From Protula sp. h YS-2021 (lineage: Eukaryota > Annelida > Polychaeta > Sabellida > Serpulidae), in assembly GCA_949752745.1 (NCBI GenBank), contig OX457033.1, positions 19,693,907 to 19,757,906 of the forward strand: a stretch of 64,000 nucleotides of DNA, written 5' to 3'. Positions 22,580 through 42,764 of this stretch are shown in pieces (the first letter of the stretch is position 1; every line of letters begins with the position of its first letter). Made by a program: the position numbers and the translations under genes. The notes beneath the pieces are model-generated. The model ran no database searches, was not told the DNA's origin, and saw only the letters and a program-made list of their open reading frames with translations.

Positions 22580-23075
22580 TCGCTAGCGGAATGAGCTTCT
22601 AGTTTTGATTTGGTACGCTGTGATGACAACTATCTTGCGTGTGACATTATCGCATTGGCTGAAAGCCGTTTAACAGCCGACGATGATAACAAAAAAAAAT
22701 TAATAGATGGCTTTCATCCCCCACTAAGATGTGACCAGTTCGTTTCAACAGAATGTCGACCAACAAATCACCAACGTGGAGTTACAAAAGATTTTTAGAA
22801 TATATTCGGGAAGTTGCGAATTTCCATCTTTTTAAAAGCATTCTTGTTGGGGACTTCAATTTTGATATATCTCAAAACAAAAATAAAACTTTTGTGCAAA
22901 ACATGAAAGAATATTTTCCTTCAACTAATCAGATTGTATGTAATCCCACCACACACTCTAACACGATATTAGATCTTGCATTTGCCTTTTCTACCACTGC
23001 TTTTCCCGAAATTATTCTCTGTGTTTGGTCTTTTCACCACACGCTTGGTATTCTTGTCCCCTTATGAAAGAATTG
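22580..23075 (+). mobile_element. LINE endonuclease (APE-type) relic
   Basis: Frames give DIIALAESRLTADDD and DGFHPPLRCDQ, and then, from ~22795, EYIREVANFHLFKSILVGDFNFDIS and CNPTTHSNTILDLAFA. ALxESRL and the LVGDFNxD catalytic block are signatures of the apurinic-type endonuclease of non-LTR retrotransposons. The middle is deleted and frameshifted and no reverse transcriptase follows. It may belong to the same broad LINE group as the 7.5-9.6 kb fragment, but the two pieces do not overlap, so this cannot be tested here. Confidence 0.75.
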
Positions 23076-23222
23076 AAAGAATGACTCCTCATCAGCCACA
23101 ACTACACCGAGCAAGTAAGCGAATATTTTCTCCATTCAGTTACGGCTTTTTTCGTAACCGCTGTCTGCCAATTTGATCATGATTTTGTCTGTGATTCTTG
23201 GATATATATTCTGTAGGTCACG

Positions 23223-23253
23223 GCTGGTCACCATGTCCCTGGACATGCTTGTT
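23223..23253 (-). repeat. Short dispersed motif (left end of the helitron-like family)
   Basis: The reverse complement reads AACAAGCATGTCCAGGGACA then TGGTGACCAGC. The same ~31-bp motif lies at 44125-44155 and 55294-55325 (plus), with a partial copy at 16385 and 1698-1721. Relative to the hairpin end at 18955, it sits where the opposite end of that element would be expected. Confidence 0.6.
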
Positions 23254-26200
23254 TTTATAAGAGATCATTAGTGTTTTTCTAATCCCTTTACAGTCAGTTT
23301 ATAGCGAACTTAAGCAAGCAGTAGGAGCATCCTCGTAGTCTGGAAATCATGGAAAGCATTTAGTAAGTTTCCCAAATTTTCGAAATTATTTAAAGACGGT
23401 TGGAAAAATAGTCTTCAGTTCTTTCAACATTGAATTTTGCTCCTTGGCAGAATTCTACAATAACCTGTGCTGTTAATTAGCCGCCTCCTGTCCTAACCCC
23501 CTCCCCCCCCCCCCCTCCCCCCATGTTCACAATCAACACAATCAAAGGCATGGTCCCCGTGGTAAGATCAATGGGAAACCGTTTGAGATATTGCACGGGC
23601 TCAATAAGGTACATAAAACCAGGCCATATAGTTCACTGGGTGTAAGCACCACGCAGGATTTCGCCGTTGTTGTGTCAAGCATTTTAATGAACACGTGGGA
23701 ATGATGCAATCCCAAGCCCGCATTGCAGTTGCGTCATGTTGTTGCCTCTGTGTTGTTGTTGTTGTTGCCGTGTCTCACGGAAGTTATGTCGTCATTTCGG
23801 TAGGCAATTTGTTAAAAAAAAAAAAACAACTGATTCACGAAAATAAACTGCGATCGTCATGTTTTGTCCCATACATGTATGTGTTACTTCCTTGTGTGTT
23901 GCGCTCCAGTGAACGGGTGTGGTATTCCGCTTAGGTGGTTGTGTGCTGTAAAAAAACAAAAAACAACCTTTTTCTAACTGAACAAATCTTTGCTCTTTTC
24001 GGTTGTGCTGACCACCCCCTCCTCCAAATAAGGCTGAACTCTCGCGAAGGAATAGATAAACACTATAAACGCGTGTAATGTAATGCCTCCACAGGAAAGA
24101 CTCTGTAACTTTCAATAATTAACAAAGACTACGTTTCGCTTGCGGAGTAGTTTTCTTGAAAATAATCCAGGAAGTTCATGGGGGGGGCGGTAACAAGCTT
24201 ATTACATGGTCAAGGAATACCCTGTTTTAACCTGGAATCAGACGACACGTGTCACAGCGACCGGCGAGCTCTCTGCTGCTGAGGGCCTGAGGGGTGTTGA
24301 CCAACTTCAGGAGAACCCGGGCTCGTATTCACCAAGCACTTCAATAACTATTATACAATGGCATTAAGAGTATACAAGATGCCAGTACGTGTGCGATAGA
24401 ATTGTTGCTGAATGCCGGGAAACGTTATATTACAGATTATTGACTACTGTGCTGTGGGGATTTGTTCTCTCATGGCAAGAGGATGCGGTGTCCCAGAAAA
24501 ACACCGTCTATCCGCCGACGTCGTGTTGGTGCTGGAAAAATATTAATCTAGAATCGAAGTTAAGACAGTGACAATGATATAGTGTGGTCACACTCCCCCA
24601 GAGTGCCCTCATTATCGGTTCATTGGGTCACACAGAATATTATGAAGTCAGATTGCCATGCATATTTTCAAAAGGTAGGTTGTAAACAAACTTACGAGCT
24701 CTAGAAATGCTCATTTTTTACGTCCTCGTTTCGGTCTGTCCTTAAAGATATCTGTCATGGCTACCATTTCCAGTGAGCAATAACACAAAGAAGTTATTTT
24801 TGGGTTGTGAGCCCGACGTCTATGCAAAGTCGATTTTCCGGCGTCTATTCAACGGGAGTAAACGTCGGAGACGTGGTTTCGACATAAAGTAACGTCTAAA
24901 TACCGTTGTTTTTTCTACGTCTATTGAACTGGTCAAAGACTTCGGTTATATTCATCTGTGTTCACAATCAGTCACAACCAAAGTACAACCAGAGTAGACC
25001 TTACTGTAGACCTGCTTTTGATGTAGCAGGCTGGCCTTAGCACATGTGTAAATCCACCAAAGAATAAAAAAAAAACGTTGGCTTCAGTCCTATGCTCGCC
25101 CATCTTGTACTAAAAAGGCAGGTTTATTCCACAGGGGGCAGATTTCTTGCCCTCCCCCCTCCCCCACCAATCACCGTCCCTCCGTCCTTAACTAAATATT
25201 GACCATTCTCTCAACAATGTTCTCCCATATTGAAGTATGTTTTCTGAATATGGCCCCGGGTATAAAATAATATAACAAGGCCTTGTGTAACTAAATGTGG
25301 AGATTTATTGGCATCTTTGCCTAAAATATACATCTAAAACAAAGCGTAACAGAATTATGTGATTGAGTCATTTGCGTTTCAATTTAAAATTATGTATTCT
25401 AATGCAGAAATTATGTGTCTAAAACCGTATGCAAATTTATTACGGTACAAAAACTAGGGCCACCTTGATCACTTTGTTATCGTTTTGCGCTTCGGATTCT
25501 TGACCAGCTATAATACACCATTGAATATGCAAAAATAACATCAAGCATATTTATGCATACAGAATACGGCACAGGCAAAAAAATGTGGGGGAGAGCAGGG
25601 AGGAGGAGGGGGGTCGCTACCCAAAATAATCGTATACAGACGTAATCATATGCTCATTCTGCGTTCTCTTCTTTTCCGTTTGGTTAACGAATCGTTCGCC
25701 ATAATGTCTGTACAAAGTAGGCCTGGGCCGGGTAAGGAAGGGGAGGGGGAGGGCGTGTGTTAAACCATCGTTTTTTCCGCACCAAAAGACAGCTATATTG
25801 CAATTTTCCTTCATATTTTTTCTGTTGTGTAGTTCAAAATAACATATTTCGGTCTTTGAAGTAGGTGTATATTTCAAGAAAAAAATACCCTCACCACTCC
25901 TATGAGGGAAGGGGGGGCACTGAAACAGGTACATGTGGACGACTTTATGGTCATTTTATGGTTTTAATAGTCTATTATTTAACGTTATTATAATCCTTTG
26001 GCCTAAACCCCAACGCTAGATTTTACGGTTGACGAAGCAAGAAAGCCATACCCAAAATCTTGTGTAGCTCCCTCCCTCTCCCTCTCCGACCACTGTGTTG
26101 CTGTTTGTTGGGGATTTTCCTCTTACCCGTTGAGGTCTTTGTTTGAGCACGTGACCCCTGAGCACATGACTAAAGAATCGATGAGAATCAGCTGTTCCAC

Positions 26201-27550
26201 TGCATGTTTACGACAATTTCTCCTTCACTCTTCCCAGCAGCAGAATCCCTTCCAGCAATTTTAGAATGGGGGCATCAGTAAAGTACACAAAGAACTGAAC
26301 AGAAAAGCTAGTATGCATAGATTAAGGAGACGGGGTTGCCCCATCGCTTGCACCCGTCGTGGGGATGGAAAGGTAGCTGAAGTTGCCCGTGATGTTGCTC
26401 GCCTGTCTTTCACACGTCCTCGTTCCTGACCTTTTTGAGTCCTGATGTTGTCCTGATGTTGTCCTGATGTTGTCCTGATACGCCCTATGCACCAAATGGA
26501 ACTCACTTTTCTTCAAACCCCCAGCCAGATTCAGAAATGTCGGAACCACGTTGCAGGCGACAGCGCAAATTACGTCACTGTGACGTCACTTACGTACTTC
26601 ACTTTTACGGAACACAGCAAGACCCATGTGCAATCTGAATGACCGAAGCACCCTGGGCAATTTATTTCATGCCATTTAAGTGATACAGAATTATGCACTG
26701 ATGTTAGTTAGATCCTCCCGAAACCCCTTCCACTTTCCACTTTCCCGTACCCCCTGCACGCCCCCTCCCCTGGTAAACTGAAGTATCCTCCATCGGAAGC
26801 CTTCAGGTCAGTGCTTTATCTTTGTGTTGCAGAGTCATTTCATTCTTCAGCAAGAACTGAGCAACATCAACTATATGACTTGGATGATAAACAAACACTC
26901 CTCTGAATCTGTCTATACTTTTCAAATGACTTGGGGTTCGAAACTTTATTAGGATACACATAGCGAAAAGTTGTGCGTTTTTTTTTCTGATGATCCTGAT
27001 CGATGAACATTAAAGACCTACCTGGAGCCAAGTACAAGAAGGTAAGTTAGGTAAAAAAAAAAACATGGCGTGAATACATTTGTCATGTGTGATAAGTACA
27101 CAAGCACTCTCAGTGCGGATCGGGTACTCGGGTCAGTAGCCGTTTATTGGTGGTCATCGAGATGCTTCCCTTCGCTGCTAACAGTTCAACAGTGTGAATG
27201 TTGCCATATAGTTCATGCTCTGTTGTGAAAAAAGGACGGTGATGTAAATTTTAAAAAATCAGGTCTGTGCACTCAGGAAATATTTGGAAACATTCACTGC
27301 ATTATTTTCAACATTATCCAAGGATTGTTCACTCCTTTGTAAACGAAGAAGTTGTAAACAAAGGAGTTGGCCTAGAGAGTTGTATAAAAAAGCAAGAAGC
27401 CCAGTCCTTCCCACACAAGGCAGAAAGAATTGGAAGTGTTGCAGAATTGATGCAAAATTGTGAGTATGAAGCTTTCAGTGTCGGCTATTATTTATTTATT
27501 TATTTATTTATTATTGTACCGACCGAATTCATTTTTACATTTACTGTTGC
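23254..27550. other. Gene-free, repeat-rich intergenic stretch
   Basis: No supported gene. Visible items are C/G-rich runs at 23504-23515 and 24180-24187, purine/pyrimidine tracts near 25140-25175 and 25590-25615, and a 3.8-copy GTCCTGATGTT (11 bp) repeat at 26439-26480. Short open frames have no domain, splice context or coding-like composition. Confidence 0.55.
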
Positions 27551-27681
<131 letters not shown>

Positions 27682-27689
27682 TAACTGGT

Positions 27690-29388
27690 GAAGAAGTTTA
27701 AGGTCTTTTTCTTTTGTGGCTGATGGGAAGAGGGTTTTATTGTGGGAGGAGGGTTGTAGTGTGGGAGGAGGGTTGTAGTGCACTTGGACTTTACTTACGC
27801 CATGAAATGAAAATGAATTACGTACGGCCATACTGTGGAGGCAGGGTGGGGTGGGGAGGGGTCAAGTCTGGAGAGAGGGTAGTTCCATGAAAGAAGCATG
27901 GGGAGTTAATGATAATGGTATAGATTAACGAAATTATTTGATAATGTTCACTATAAACACAAAACTCAGGGGTTCATACCCACGAATGCTGCCAATTCAC
28001 ATGGAAAAATCACACGCAGATATGTCAACCCAGTCGATATTACAACAATGCCAGACATGCTAGAGTCACGCTTGTGGCATGTGAAGCGATTCAAAGCTGA
28101 ATGTTTCATGTATTGTGATGACAGTGTAGCTTTGACGAATTCATGACAGTTAAAAACAGGGGGTTTTCCCTGGTGTCTCTAGTATAGGATCTGAATATTT
28201 TACAAGAATATTGATAACAAGCAGGTTTGTATTTTTTCACAATGTACGGTTTGTTCCGGGAAATTAGAACCAAGTAGACAGCAGATACCCACATATCCTA
28301 TGTATGATTAGGCGAACTTTTCTAGACCCCCCCCCTCCACCACCCCACCCTCTATTGGAGATCCACAGAGACAACTGCAACGATAGGGACCAGCTCCAAA
28401 ACACACCCTGGCGAAGTTGGAGTCAAGCGTTGTGCCTACGTTAATGTCATAGTTAATGGATAACGTCACATATTTTTTTGTGTGCTTATGTACTTCATGG
28501 TTGAAGATATTTCTTTTTGTACTACAATGATGTTAAGATATTTTTAAAGGTTGAAGTTCTACCTAATATTTGGATACAGTTACCTGCCTTGACATTTTAG
28601 TAAACAAACCTTGGTCCAAAAAGTGCATTTGTGAAAGCAGAGCAGTTGTAAGTATTACTTACAATTGAACCAATAAACCTTAAAAAAGAGGGATTCAGCT
28701 TCTTAATATCAAACATTATCTGTTTAATTTTTTCATGGTACTCCGGGGGGGTGGGTGTCGGCAAATACTACCCCACCCCCACCACCACCCCGCTCCTCAA
28801 ATTGACACGAAGTTTAAGGGCAAAACGACCAACACGTGCAATATGGTTTATGGTGATGATGCAATGTCTGGGCTTTTGTGCACTCGAATTCATAGGTGAA
28901 AAAGGCGGGAGTGGGGGTCTGAAGGAACAATGAAATAGTGAACACCTTGGTTTAAGGTGGGCTGTGGTCAGAAGTTTTTTTTTTTTTTACATTTCCCGTG
29001 AAAAAGTATTATTTCAGGACATAAAAGCATCGAAGGCCGACATGAGATCATGAGTGGCAAATTACAAAACTCTATTTAATTGATAGGTTTCAAAGTACCC
29101 AGCAAAACCCATGGTCCCTCCCTCCCTCCCCTCCCCTCCCCAGTTATGAATATCGTCATTTGGCCTTTGGCAGCCTCACAAAGGCGTCATGTGTGTTTTG
29201 CCTGAGTGCGAAATGCTCCTTTGTTTTTGTCACGTGATGTCGATTGTGGTATATGTATAAATAACCCATTTTGACGAACAGAAATCTACAGTTTAAGGAT
29301 ATATACCCACCCGCGTGAACCTGTTTTTTAAGGAAAACATCCTTGAAGTATTTGAAAGGTAAATTTTGATCTGTTCTTTATGGTCCGT

Positions 29389-29469
<81 letters not shown>

Positions 29470-32400
29470 CGTAAGTGGTAAAAATAGAATTAATACGCCT
29501 CCAGCTTTTGAAGACGGTCTGTCATTAGTACTTTTTTACTGACTGGCAAATTGGGAGAGTTGTGTTGTGTAAAGTTTGTAACTGGACAACATGTTTCTAA
29601 GCCCGTGGAAGAATGAAAATTTTTAACCAATTCTGATCTATTGTTCAATGGCATCGCGTTTTCTTTCACACAGAAAAATAAACATGGCGCGGGCCATGAA
29701 GTGTGTTCGGCTGTTCGCACGTTGTGTGTATGTGTATGTGTGTGTGTGGGGGGGGGGGGGGGGGGACTGGAGGGTGGTGAGATAATGTTGGTTAATAGAT
29801 ACCAACTTTCCGGATTTCAGTAGATATTTCGTGTACCAGTATTCCGGTTAAGACGCACGAGGGAGAGGAGATAGAATCGGCTAAAGTAGATCGTAATTGG
29901 TGACAACAAATTGTTCAATTCTGACTAAACTTTAAAAAAACCAGATGTAAATTTGCGAACTTTTTCGACTCAAACATTCCTTCTTTTTACAGATAAAATT
30001 GCTTTCAGCCATGGAAGAAGTGCTTTTTTTATTTCACCAATTTGGATCTACGGTAACCATTCGTTTTCTCCCCCCCCCCCCCCCCCCTCACACATATAAG
30101 TCCCTCGATTTTTTTTTTTGCCTGATAGCCCAGTTTATTTCAAGCCAGCGATGCAGGTTTAATTTACAATTGAAAACAACAGGTCTTAGTATGAGTATGA
30201 TAATATGATACCATTTCAAGGAACTTGGTTTTAACAAGGGGTCTTTTTACTCTGTAGGAGAAGTGTTGTTTGCATGAAATAAAATGCTTATATTTTGCGC
30301 AAAAAGAAGTTTCCAAGCGCAGACGTAATGGGGTGGCGCTTTGGCCAAGTCCCCAACATCAGTCCCCCCTCCCCCTGATCTGCAAATTTTGCATTGTTGG
30401 GATAAATAGGATTCGCAGAAAACGAATTCATTAAAAAAAGACATGAAAAAGAACTAGAGAAGTAACAAACACAGAGCCAAACGTTGTATTTGACATCTGT
30501 TTATTGTGTTGGTTATCCGCATGTGCTCTTGTTTTAACCCATTAAGTTCCATTGTCCACCAGTAAAAGACGTTTTTAAGGGGCCTTGTTGGATATCGGGA
30601 ATAATGGTTCTATTTTAAGGTTGCGTTGTGACACGATTTTTGTTCCAGCTTTTTGAGGGGTAGTTCAAAACAAAGTGGTGGTGATTTTTTGTTGTGATAC
30701 TGGGGGGAGGGGGGGCAGGTAAGAGCCTGCACTGGTGTACGAGTGTACAATATATCGATGTGTGGGCCCCAACGTGTATAGAAAACAAAAAGATTATTGT
30801 AAATTGTACTTGGACACATTTCAGTGGAACTGCTTACGGTATTAACAGGGACTGGGTGATAGTTTTGTTAAACAGGTCTATTTTTACGATTACCCTGGTT
30901 TTTTTTGTCAGATTTCTTATCACTATTCGATGGCCTCCACAAAGTACTTGACTTGCTTCTTGGACAGGGACATCTTACTACAGCGTACGTCTTTTTTGAA
31001 GGGTTTGTATCGAAGTTCAGTGCTTGAGAAATGTGTGATGCATCATATTTTTACACTTTGATCTGAAAGCGCATTTTAATATGGAACAGTCCAACGAGAC
31101 AGAGGACCCTTCGCGTACCGATATATTATCACGATGGGAGAGTTTAACAAATAAGGGTTGTTCCGGATTAAGTCTGGGTTTCTTGAAGTAACAAAGGGTA
31201 ACTCAGTTCCAAAGAGGCCGTTTTCGTAGTTTGAACAAAGTCACACAATTGCTGGAAGGGCCCTAACTTGACGTGCCTGTGCAGATTCATGTTCAAAGTC
31301 TGGAAGCATCGCGCGACACGTTACTTCTAACTCTAACCAGTTACACATACATGTTTTAAAACAATGTCAGCCAAATATCCTTTCTTAATACCTGTTACTA
31401 TGCTTGTTAATTCAAACATGTTTCTCAAATTTTCCTGCGTGCTGTGAAATGCCTTCGTCCGTATATAATTTCCCAGAGTACTTTTCTGTCAAAACAAGAG
31501 TAGGAGGCAAAGATTTCTCGGTGCTTCTGAACAGTAGCGTGGGTCGGAAATTTTCCAAGAAACACGCACACGTCACAGATGGAACTACAAAATAGAGCTC
31601 CATTGGAGCTGTTTGTGCATCTCACGGTTATTCATCGCTCAGGTTATGTGTAGGCTGGTGCTATAAAAAACGTTACTAAAATTTTAGGTAAATTTCAGGT
31701 AAATGGGCAACCCGTGATTTTTGGTGTTAAGTTTCACAATGGAATTTAAAACGCTGTGTTAATTTTTTGCGAAAAACCGTTATTCGGTCTTCTCAAATGA
31801 GCACTTTGTATATGAACAGGAACATACAGAGCTATTGTTATTTTTTTTTTAGGAACACTGTTTAAATATTTATAATTGGCATAGCCTTTGTGCCAAATAT
31901 GATTGATTTTGAGTCAGAAAATGTTGTTTGTGACACGCCGCCTTTATCGTGTCTTTGTACTGACGCCTTTCAAGATCGCAATGGTTTGAGATGTCTGAAC
32001 TGCCTTAGGCGTGAATAGGAAACGCGTAGCCGTGCTGAAAATTATCTTCCTCAAATAAGTTGTCCGGCTGATAGTAATAATAGTAACAAAAAGGTTACAA
32101 AATATCAACAGAAAATATAGTGACTGTTGTCAGACCTTAATATTTGATAACATTAAGGTGAGTAATATATAATTCAGAAGGATATAGACCAATCATACAC
32201 AGAACAGGAAGCAGTCGGGTGGATAGCCAGTCTGAATACTGTCACTGGTTGCCATTGTAGCTGGTGAATCCATGAAATTGTGCAGAATGGCACTTTATCA
32301 AAGAGTTTCCCAATGGCAATTTTTGTTTTTCCCGCTTCCCCACATTGCAGCTTCGAGTTCATGCTTTGCACTTGGTAACTTTTATATAAAAAAACCGCTT

Positions 32401-32500
32401 TAATTCGCTTGGTCGTTTTGTCAACAAGCACACACAAAATACGTGTAGGATGCTCAGTACGACAGCCTACAGGCAAATATCTGAAACTTTTTGTGGTTTT
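27690..32500. other. Gene-free stretch 5' of glutamine synthetase
   Basis: Holds G-rich direct repeats (GTGGGAGGAGGGTTGTAGT, ~27740-27780), a 9-base C run at 28326, an (AAT)n block at 29391-29466, an 18-base G run at 29748-29765 and an 18-base C run at 30070-30087. Because an acceptor precedes the glutamine synthetase ATG, a non-coding first exon and promoter should lie somewhere here, but I cannot locate them. Confidence 0.5.
29391..29467. repeat. (AAT)n microsatellite
   Basis: About 25 uninterrupted AAT triplets. Confidence 0.97.
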
Positions 32501-32520
32501 TTTTTTCTAGATAACTAACC

Positions 32521-38483
<5,963 letters not shown>

Positions 38484-39201
38484 GCGCGGTCTGTCTGTAA
38501 TACCGTCTGTCGTCCGTGTGTCGTGTGCAAATATATTGTCACGTCTGTGTTAACAAAAGACAGCATAACTCGGTTGTGATAATCTCTGTGAGGACAGTTT
38601 GAACTCTTACGAGTATGTTTTCCTTCACTTTTAATTTTCGACATTTTTTTTTTGTTTTGTGGTTTTATTTTAATAACATTTGATTTTCACAGTTCTTAAA
38701 ATGAAGTCGCCAACAGCGTAAATAATCTTATTTTATGTAAATTTGTTTTTTGCTTGGTAATCAAATGTTATCTGGTTTGATTACCAAACTAAGAACTAAA
38801 CAACAGATGCACTTATCTAATGAACTGTACTTAACCAGTTTTAAGTTAACGAGGAACTGTATTTTGCAATTCATATTGAATTTAAATAGTTGCTCAGAGA
38901 ACTTTTTTGTAACAAAGATTATGCATGTCAAGGAGCAGAGAGACTATAAAAGTATTTTAGGTAAATTTATTTATAGTGCATCTACAGTGTTCAAGAGCAA
39001 TGTTGTGTGAGTGCTCACATAAACATAGACGTTAAAAGATAAGTACAGTACTCAGTTACGAGAACACGTGTTATTACAGTATAAACATGGATCAGTACAG
39101 ACATATAGAATGTAGAACTTTTTGAAAGGGGAAATGTACAGCCATTAATAGTACAGCCATGAGAACGGGTTGTCGCGATGACATTTGACCAATGAAATAA
39201 A
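38484..39201 (+). other. GLUL: Probable 3' UTR of glutamine synthetase
   Basis: AT-rich sequence after the stop. An AATAAA at 39196-39201 is a suitable poly(A) signal. No other gene lies in the interval. The exact cleavage site is not visible. Confidence 0.5.
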
Positions 39202-40115
39202 GCCATGAAAACTGTACATGTGACTCAGGTCTGAAGTCTTTTATTTGTACAGTTGTAGCTGCTCAGAGTTCTATATGATGCGATCTGTGATCGCTCTTCA
39301 AAATTCTACCTGCTGTGATTCATGTTTACTCCTCAAAATTCTACGTTATCCAGTGTATGGTAGTTTTTTTGCAGTGTTCTATTGTTGAGGTGCTGTATTG
39401 TCGCTTGTGAGATTCTACGCTGTAATTTGCCTACTCATTTCTCAAGTGTTTATTAGTCAATCTGTTTTTTTTTTAATTATAAAAATAGACACATTAGAAC
39501 GAATATTTCAAACTTTGGTAAATCTTTTTTTTATTGTTATTATTATATGTTTTTGGCAATGTTTTGAATTTAGAGTAAGGATGCTGAGGATGCAGCGTCC
39601 AAGGAAGCTGTCCAGGAAATGTTTTTTTTTTTGTGTTTGTTTGTTTGTTTGTTTTTTTTTTTTTTTTGTTTTTTTGTTTTTTTTTGGAATTCATAAATCA
39701 CCTGAGCGGAAAGAGAGAATATTTGGTAAACAAAGTAGTGGGGTCGTTACAATTGTAGAATCTGCACAAGTCCTCATTTACATATCTAGTTCGTTTAGTG
39801 AAAAGGTTAGCGAACGTATCGTGTCATTGTCTGTGTCGTTATTCTAAAATGTTCGTTTTACTCTCAATATATTAGCTTTATTAGAATGTGTCAAATTATG
39901 GGGGAAACAAAGTTAATTAACTGACAACATGCTAAGAATATTCAAACCTTGTTTTTAAATTTTTTGTTTTTTTCTCCTCGATTCAGGATAGAAATGAAGT
40001 AATAAAAGATATATATAGATATGATTTTAATTTATATGGGTTAAACATAAACAGCCACTGAATAATGACCGCCTTTTTTCGATCACCCGAACGCAACAGC
40101 AAATTTTATAGAGAT
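39202..40115. other. Gene-free low-complexity stretch
   Basis: T-rich blocks, notably 39620-39685 (T runs separated by G), and no supported gene. The 149-codon frame at 39398-39847 is driven by these T runs and is not credible as a protein. Confidence 0.6.
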
Positions 40116-40410
40116 AGACCATGCGACTAGGTACTTTCTACTGGATTCGGACTTGGCCTGGAAGGGAGAGATCATGGGGCTGGGTACTTTGTACTGGGGT
40201 CGGACATCCGTGGAAGGCCTGTGAGGGATAGATCATGCGGCTGGTTGCTTTGTACTGGGTTCGGACATGCGTGGAAGGCCTGTAAGAGATAGATCATGAG
40301 ACAGGGTACTTTGTACTGGATTTGGACATGAGTGGAAGGCCTGTGAGGGATAGATCATAGGGCTGGGTACTTTGTACTGGGATGGGACACCCGTGGAAAG
40401 CCTGTCGACG
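40116..40410. repeat. 61-bp minisatellite, about 4.8 copies
   Basis: Units contain GATAGATCATG, GGGTACTTTGTACTGG and GGACATGCGTGGAAGGCCTG, starting near 40119, 40167, 40227, 40288 and 40349. The first is shortened. Units differ at several positions, so the array is not newly formed. Confidence 0.85.
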
Positions 40411-41700
40411 AACCGCGCAGCGCTGAGTTTATTGATTGCCCACAGAGTGGTTCGAATCCAATACAAAGGACACTAGTCCCATGGTCTATCGCTATTATAA
40501 CACAAACACACATAATCATACCTTACATGTCTCCCAAAGAGAGCGGAAATAAACTTCTTTTACCTCTAAGATACCCCCAGCCACACTATGACGTCGTTAT
40601 CATGCGTGTTACAGGACAACTTTCGTTGCACAAACAGAAACAGTTCGTCACAATTAAAGCCTTTGTCAACGCCACGTTGGCTAATATGTATGAGGTTCGA
40701 GTGAATGCGGCGGGCGTAGTTCCGTATGCGGTCAGAAAACGTAGAATTCACTTTAAAATCTACTTATACGGGAGTGTACTGTCACTCGGTGCGTGCTATT
40801 ATCTTTGTTGTATTAGTTAAGAGCTATTTATAAAGTGCGTGCGCAAAATCTTTAAGAACTTCACCCTTGACGCTCCCCACCCCCTCCCCAGCCCCAATGT
40901 AGGAACAGGTTGTGTCGTCACTTACTCGTTATAAAACAGCTGACCTCTGATCAGATCTAGCTGTTGTGTACAAACACAGAGCGGATGGATCTTTCTATCT
41001 CTCTAGCCGTGCTGTGCACCCCTCAGTGTTGAGTATTCTCGCACATTGGTGAAAAAGGTCAACATGAGTGTCCAAGTCACCAAAATCTATATTTTAGTGA
41101 CTTTTAAAAAAAAAAAGATTCCGCTCCTTTATAAATACCATTTTGCGCGGAATTCCCAGTGGGTCTGCGGGTAAAGACTGAACAGCCGTAGAGGTTGGCT
41201 GTTGGACAACAACGGTCACTTACTAACAAAACCATGAGCATACGGACAGCCATAGCCTCGCCCACCCACACCCCCTTCACCCTCTCCCACAGCGCATACC
41301 AGTGCATACTTAATGGTTCGCATCTTAGAGGCATTACTGGGGCATCTGTCCCATATTCGCTTGAAACCAACACAAGTAGATCGTTCCACGCTATCTTGAC
41401 AAATGTAATCCAGTTTTTACCGATTTTTACTGGTCATACAAAATATAAATGTGAATCAAAATGAAAATCTCAACAAGCTGTTCGACGGACTTTCGAACTA
41501 GTCGGAGATATCGAAAACAAACATGAAAGGAGGTTCTTAGTCCGAAACCAGGGCGACCTAAAACAAAATCAGTCCATAATGCTCGCTCAAAAATAAGTCA
41601 ATCTCCCCTAATTGATGTTAAATGGCGAAGTCCCCCCAATAACTGTGTCAATTGACTTCTCATTTTATTCTCGCCATTTGATCCGACCAGAAAAAAGAGG
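40411..41700. other. Gene-free stretch
   Basis: An isolated tRNA B-box-like GGTTCGAATCC lies at 40449-40459 without a matching A box or acceptor stem. The 97-codon frame at 40527-40820 has no recognisable domain. Nothing else was found. Confidence 0.5.
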
Positions 41701-42690
41701 TGGGGGGGGGGGTTAGGTCAGAGGTGGAGGCCATTTGGTCAACCCCCCCCCCTCCCCTCCCCCCGCACACACACCACCCTCCTCATCAATCCGGGCCGGA
41801 CTTCTAAGAATTCATTTGGACAATTTTTGGTGGATCGCCAAAAACAGTAATTTTTCAAGATTGAACCATCAAGAGAACAATGTCCAAATGTGGAAGGAGT
41901 TCGATCAAAATTGTGGCTAAAAAGCATTTTGAAAATTGGTCACCAATACATTAAAAAATACCCTCCATTTAGCCAATTTTTGGCCGATCGCCAAAAAAAT
42001 AAGTTTTCATTAGAGGTCAGCTACAGAGCATTCGTACAAAATTTAAAGACAATCTGATAAAAATTGTGGGAGAAGCAGCATTTTAAAAACTGGCAAAAAA
42101 ATAAAAATAAATAAATGCACCCACCTGGCCAATTTTTGGCGGATCGCCAAAAACAGTAAGTTTTCAAGAGAGAGTTTATATACGTACACACGGACATGTG
42201 TACTATACAGACGACGGATGCTCTCTACTGATATTATAGCAGAGTCACTTTTCGGCTTAATAATAAAACTGCTTTTTATTTTCCAAAATATTTCTAAGTT
42301 CTACTTTACAAGGAATCGAATGATTTTTGTAAGTTTTTTCTTGAATCAATTTTAAAGTTGACAGATTTATAATAAAATGGTGTGTTTCCAAAAGCGTCCA
42401 AAAACCAATCTAAGACATCTAAGAAATTAAAGGTTTAATATTTTCGTGAAAACAGCATAAAATTAACTAAGGAATTCTTGTGTATCTTTCACGGCTCGCA
42501 AGTTAAACTCATAAAATGATTTACACATTTACGTTTGACGTCACCTCAACGGTCACTCCCTTTTGAATATCTTATTTTTACAAAATTTAATAATTACACA
42601 GACTACGTAATTAAATGAATAAATACAAAGAAGGCCTTTGTTACAATATGATAAGACCAGCCCGATGAAGTCGGCTGATCTAAAAATTAG
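41700..42690 (-). mobile_element. Reverse copy of the hairpin-ended repeat family
   Basis: Three monomers with TTTTTGG-GGATCGCCAAAA lie at about 41824, 41975 and 42130. They are followed by ACGGACATG, CAGACGACGGATG and, after ~440 bp of AT-rich sequence, the terminal hairpin AAGACCAGCCCGATGAAGTC then GGCTGATCT (42652-42680). The orientation is opposite to the array at 18955. The intervening AT-rich piece may be a separate insertion. Confidence 0.6.
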
Positions 42691-42764
42691 TTTTTCACCA
42701 ATGTTTCCTCCAATTTTAGCCGATCACAGAAAGAAGTAATTGCTTGTTAGGTAGTAATAAAATG

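Noticed and set aside
39398..39847. 149-codon plus-strand frame
   Set aside because: It is phenylalanine/valine-rich because of T and GTTT runs; no domain or splice context.
40440..40470. tRNA gene suggested by an exact B box (GGTTCGAATCC)
   Set aside because: No A box, anticodon stem or acceptor stem can be drawn around it.
40527..40820. 97-codon frame with a hydrophobic end
   Set aside because: No family resemblance, no splice context and no neighbouring coding exon; left unassigned.
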